Assembly (NCBI RefSeq): GCF_002205675.1
Contig: NZ_NISK01000009.1
Span: 1-49,389, forward strand
DNA: 49,389 nt
Direction of reading: 5' to 3'
Source of the DNA: Sphingopyxis bauzanensis
Lineage (GTDB): Bacteria; Pseudomonadota; Alphaproteobacteria; Sphingomonadales; Sphingomonadaceae
This document shows, in pieces, positions 47,379 to 49,389 of this stretch. Both the position numbers and the translations under genes were made by a program. A model generated the notes under the pieces. The model saw only the letters and a list, made by a program, of their open reading frames with translations. It had not been told where the DNA came from and did no database searches. Each line of letters opens with the position of its first letter. Position 1 is the stretch's first letter.

Positions 47379-48415
47379 CCTTTCCGACGTCGCCCGAGGC
47401 GATGTCTGCCGATTGGCTCGGCGGGGTGCTCGGGCAGCAAGGAAGGCTTAAAGGTTTCACTGCGACCAAAGTCGGCACCGGGCAAATGTGCGATAGCTAC
47501 CGCCTGACGCTCGACTGGCAGGATAACACCGAAGCCCCCGCGACCGTGGTCGCAAAATGCCCGAGCCATGACGAAGCGAGCCGCAATATCGCCAAGCTCA
47601 CCGGCACTTACGTCAAAGAAGTCAGCTGGTATCGCGAGCTCGCCGCCGCGAGCGGAGTTCCGGCGCCGCGCTGCCATCATTCGGAGATTGCCGACGATGA
47701 GGTCGGCTTCATCCTCATCCTCTCCGACCTCGCCCCGGCGCGGCAGGGCGACCAGCTGGCAGGACTTGGCCTTAACGGCCTCGTGCCGTGCATCGACGCT
47801 GCGGCCAGCCTCCACGCCTATCTCTGGAATGATCCGCGCCTCGCGCAAATGCCGTGGCTTGCCCGCGATAATGGCGATCTGGTCCGGGCGCTATTCCCGC
47901 AGCTTTATCTGGGATTTCGCGAGCGATATGCCGCCCGCCTGGCGCCCGAAATCCTCGACGTTGGCGCGGGCATCGTCGCGCAGCTCGACGCTTATCTGTC
48001 GCGCGAGCCCGCTGCACGGGCGCTCGTCCATGGCGACCTTCGCATCGACAACATCCTGTTCGCGCCTGACGGCGACGCCTGCTGGCTTGTCGACTGGCAG
48101 ACGCTGGGGCGTGGCAGCGGCGCCGCCGATCTCGCCTATCTGGTCGGCACCAGCATCGCCGACCCTTTGGAACGCGCCGCCGCCGACCGCCCGGCCTTCG
48201 ACCATTGGATCGCGGCGTTGCGCGCACGAGGTATTGCCCCCGACCCGCCGGCGCTGTGGGACGATTACCGCATCGGGGCGCTCAGCGGCTATTTCATGGC
48301 CGTTTTTGCGTCGATGAACGTCGAACGCACCGACCGCGGCGACGAAATGTTCGCGGTCATGGCCGAGCGCCCGGCGCGGCAGGCGCTGGCGCTCGGAAGT
48401 TTGGATTTGCTCTGA
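47375..48415 (+). CDS. APH-like phosphotransferase
   Basis: This is a 346-residue kinase-fold protein of the aminoglycoside phosphotransferase/choline kinase/ecdysteroid-kinase superfamily. The catalytic loop LVHGDLRIDNILF carries the Asp-x4-Asn pair and the metal-binding segment is LVDWQTLGRG. The N-lobe lysine is in VVAKCPS. Substrates of this family include small alcohols, choline, sugars or antibiotics, and none is evident here. Translationally coupled to the preceding unknown gene. Confidence 0.85.
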   Translation: MTFPTSPEAMSADWLGGVLGQQGRLKGFTATKVGTGQMCDSYRLTLDWQDNTEAPATVVAKCPSHDEASRNIAKLTGTYVKEVSWYRELAAASGVPAPRCHHSEIADDEVGFILILSDLAPARQGDQLAGLGLNGLVPCIDAAASLHAYLWNDPRLAQMPWLARDNGDLVRALFPQLYLGFRERYAARLAPEILDVGAGIVAQLDAYLSREPAARALVHGDLRIDNILFAPDGDACWLVDWQTLGRGSGAADLAYLVGTSIADPLERAAADRPAFDHWIAALRARGIAPDPPALWDDYRIGALSGYFMAVFASMNVERTDRGDEMFAVMAERPARQALALGSLDLL

Positions 48416-48426
48416 CGTTGGCGTAA

Positions 48427-48987
48427 CTAGGCCTCGATCCGGCTCTCAGCCACAGCCTCGATAATCGCATCGCAAAAGGCGGGCAGGTCGTCGGGACAGC
48501 GGCTGGTGATGATATTGCCGTCAACCACGACTGCCTCATCGACAAATTCCGCACCCGCATTGATCACGTCGATACGGATTGACTTGTAACTGGTCAGGCG
48601 CTTGCTCTTTGCAAGCCCCGCCTCGATCAACAGCCACGGAGCATGACAGATAGCCGCAATCGGTTTTCCAGCGCGGTCGAAGTCGCGGATCAGCCCCACC
48701 GCGGCATCATCGACGCGCAATAAATCGGGGTTGATCTGGCCGCCGGGCAGAACAAGCGCAGCATAGTCGGCGATATTGACGTCGGCGATCTTCAGATCGA
48801 CCTCGATGTCGTCGCCCCAATCATCGCCGTCCCATCCCGTAATGTCGCCCGATTTGAGCGACGCGATATCGACCACTGCGCCCGCCGCCTGGAGTCGTTC
48901 AAGCGGCACCTCAAGTTCGGATTGCTCGAACCCGTCGGTGGCCATGATGAGAATGCGGTGCGAGGCGAGCGGCTCGGCGTTTGCCAT
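48427..48987 (-). CDS. DJ-1/PfpI family protein (type 1 glutamine amidotransferase-like)
   Basis: This 186-residue protein has ILIMATDGFEQSELEVPLERL at about 12-32, LVLPGGQINPD at about 78-88 and the nucleophile elbow AAICHAPWLL with its cysteine near 114. Residues follow the PfpI/YhbO deglycase-like group. Members act in stress response or as deglycases and chaperones. It is convergent with the APH gene. Its promoter region is only 81 bases long before the group II intron end. Confidence 0.9.
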   Translation of the reverse strand: MANAEPLASHRILIMATDGFEQSELEVPLERLQAAGAVVDIASLKSGDITGWDGDDWGDDIEVDLKIADVNIADYAALVLPGGQINPDLLRVDDAAVGLIRDFDRAGKPIAAICHAPWLLIEAGLAKSKRLTSYKSIRIDVINAGAEFVDEAVVVDGNIITSRCPDDLPAFCDAIIEAVAESRIEA

Positions 48988-49068
48988 GGGATAATCCTTT
49001 CATACTGGAGTATCCGCAACGCCGCCCGCGACCTGGATGTTGCATCCTGCCGCCATCGCCGCGCCATG

Positions 49069-49389
49069 ATCGGGTAGGGGGATTCCTCACGGAACCCCCC
49101 TCCCACACCACCGGGCATACGTTCTACGTACCACGGCGGTTTCCGGTAATGTTCAACGCTGCGTGATGATGAGCGAGGCTGACAAGTCCTTGCCGGTTGA
49201 ACCATGCGATGGTCATGGCTTCGGCGGCCTGGGGGCTGCCGGCCAGTCGCCACCATCCTTTTCCCGAAAGCGCCAGAACCCACGCGCGCCATTCCGGGAC
49301 GCCGGCTTCCTGGAGGAAGTTGGCGATCGACATGGTTCGCTTGCATTGTTTCAGCCGGGCGCAGCGCAGCTTTCGCCGGAGCCACGAGT
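49069..49389 (-). mobile_element. Group II intron, 3' part (domains V and VI and maturase end)
   Basis: On the minus strand, sequence after the maturase frame has the form of a bacterial group II intron 3' end. A domain V-like hairpin at about 49108-49143 (CCGCCGTGGTACG paired with CGTATGCCCGGTGG) is followed by a domain VI-like hairpin at 49077-49100 with a GTGA loop. CCCCCTACCCGAT follows, with an A seven bases from the end that fits the branch point, and the terminal AT fits the AY rule. The 3' splice site is therefore at 49069. The 5' part is outside the window. Confidence 0.75.
49124..49389 (-). CDS. Group II intron reverse transcriptase/maturase, C-terminal end (partial)
   Basis: The frame is open to the right edge and encodes at least 88 residues matching the maturase X domain and C-terminus of group II intron proteins: WLRRKLRCARLKQCKR, GVPEWRAWVLALSGKGWW and AMTIAWFNRQGLVSL. 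It then ends at TAG (49124) with no endonuclease domain after the maturase part. The last residues are encoded inside domain V. The reverse transcriptase core lies beyond the window. Confidence 0.85.
   Translation of the reverse strand, partial: SWLRRKLRCARLKQCKRTMSIANFLQEAGVPEWRAWVLALSGKGWWRLAGSPQAAEAMTIAWFNRQGLVSLAHHHAALNITGNRRGT

Noticed and set aside
37026..48415. Anti-phage defence island
   Set aside because: The genes are biosynthetic or lipid-related, with no nuclease, Toll/interleukin, STAND or toxin-antitoxin signature. The HIT, kinase and phosphoesterase genes fit metabolism better.

Overview
The window reads as chromosomal DNA of a GC-rich alphaproteobacterium, most likely a sphingomonad close to Sphingopyxis. 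This is inferred from protein flavour (KAATAIEY-type Flp pilins, MipA/OmpV, an odhAB/lpd/sucD/mdh block, an aroK-aroB pair divergent from xerD-accA), very high GC and dense coding. No 16S rRNA is present, so the genus is an inference. Both edges are mobile DNA and the middle is mostly housekeeping.

Left edge (1-1331): the right end of an IS21-family element (istB plus tandem terminal repeats) has inserted into a P4-type integrase gene. That integrase lies just downstream of the 3' end of tRNA-Arg(CCT), the classic layout of a tRNA-targeted genomic island. Region 1381-3804 holds a DUF1178 gene, grxC, a decayed comF, a BioC-like methyltransferase gene and a Nudix mutT. Two Flp-type pilin genes with a bidirectional terminator follow (3870-4419), then a periplasmic M48 peptidase.

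Region 6.1-14.8 kb: accA and xerD on the minus strand with an unknown 605-residue exported protein upstream, aroK-aroB on the plus strand, a GNAT acetyltransferase, a small methyltransferase, a membrane protein, and a PF10118 hydrolase divergent from a TetR regulator. Region 14.9-25.5 kb: a DUF2383 protein, obgE, a MipA-like porin, a small unknown protein, proB, an NDUFA9-like dehydrogenase, sppA, an alpha/beta hydrolase, a TRIC-type channel and an exported M20 amidohydrolase. Palindromic intergenic repeats occupy several gaps.

Region 25.5-36.9 kb: a minus-strand TCA block (mdh, sucD, sucA/odhA, sucB/odhB, lpd), then a polysaccharide deacetylase and a tightly overlapped sdhB-thioesterase-zapE operon. 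No sucC lies beside sucD and no sdhC, sdhD or sdhA lies beside sdhB.

Region 37.0-48.4 kb is the most interesting part. A five-gene overlapping operon (flippase, HAD-IB phosphatase, TagB/TagF-like glycerophosphotransferase, CDP-alcohol phosphatidyltransferase, HIT protein) faces a minus-strand operon of two nucleotidyltransferases and a membrane-anchored esterase-like hydrolase. A DAGK-type lipid kinase, a metallophosphoesterase, an unknown 362-residue protein and an APH-like kinase follow. Together they look like a set for activating, transferring and exporting a phospho-polyol or phospho-alcohol head group or polymer. The product cannot be read from sequence.

Right edge (48.4-49.4 kb): a DJ-1/PfpI protein, preceded on its own strand by the 3' end of a group II intron whose maturase gene runs off the window.
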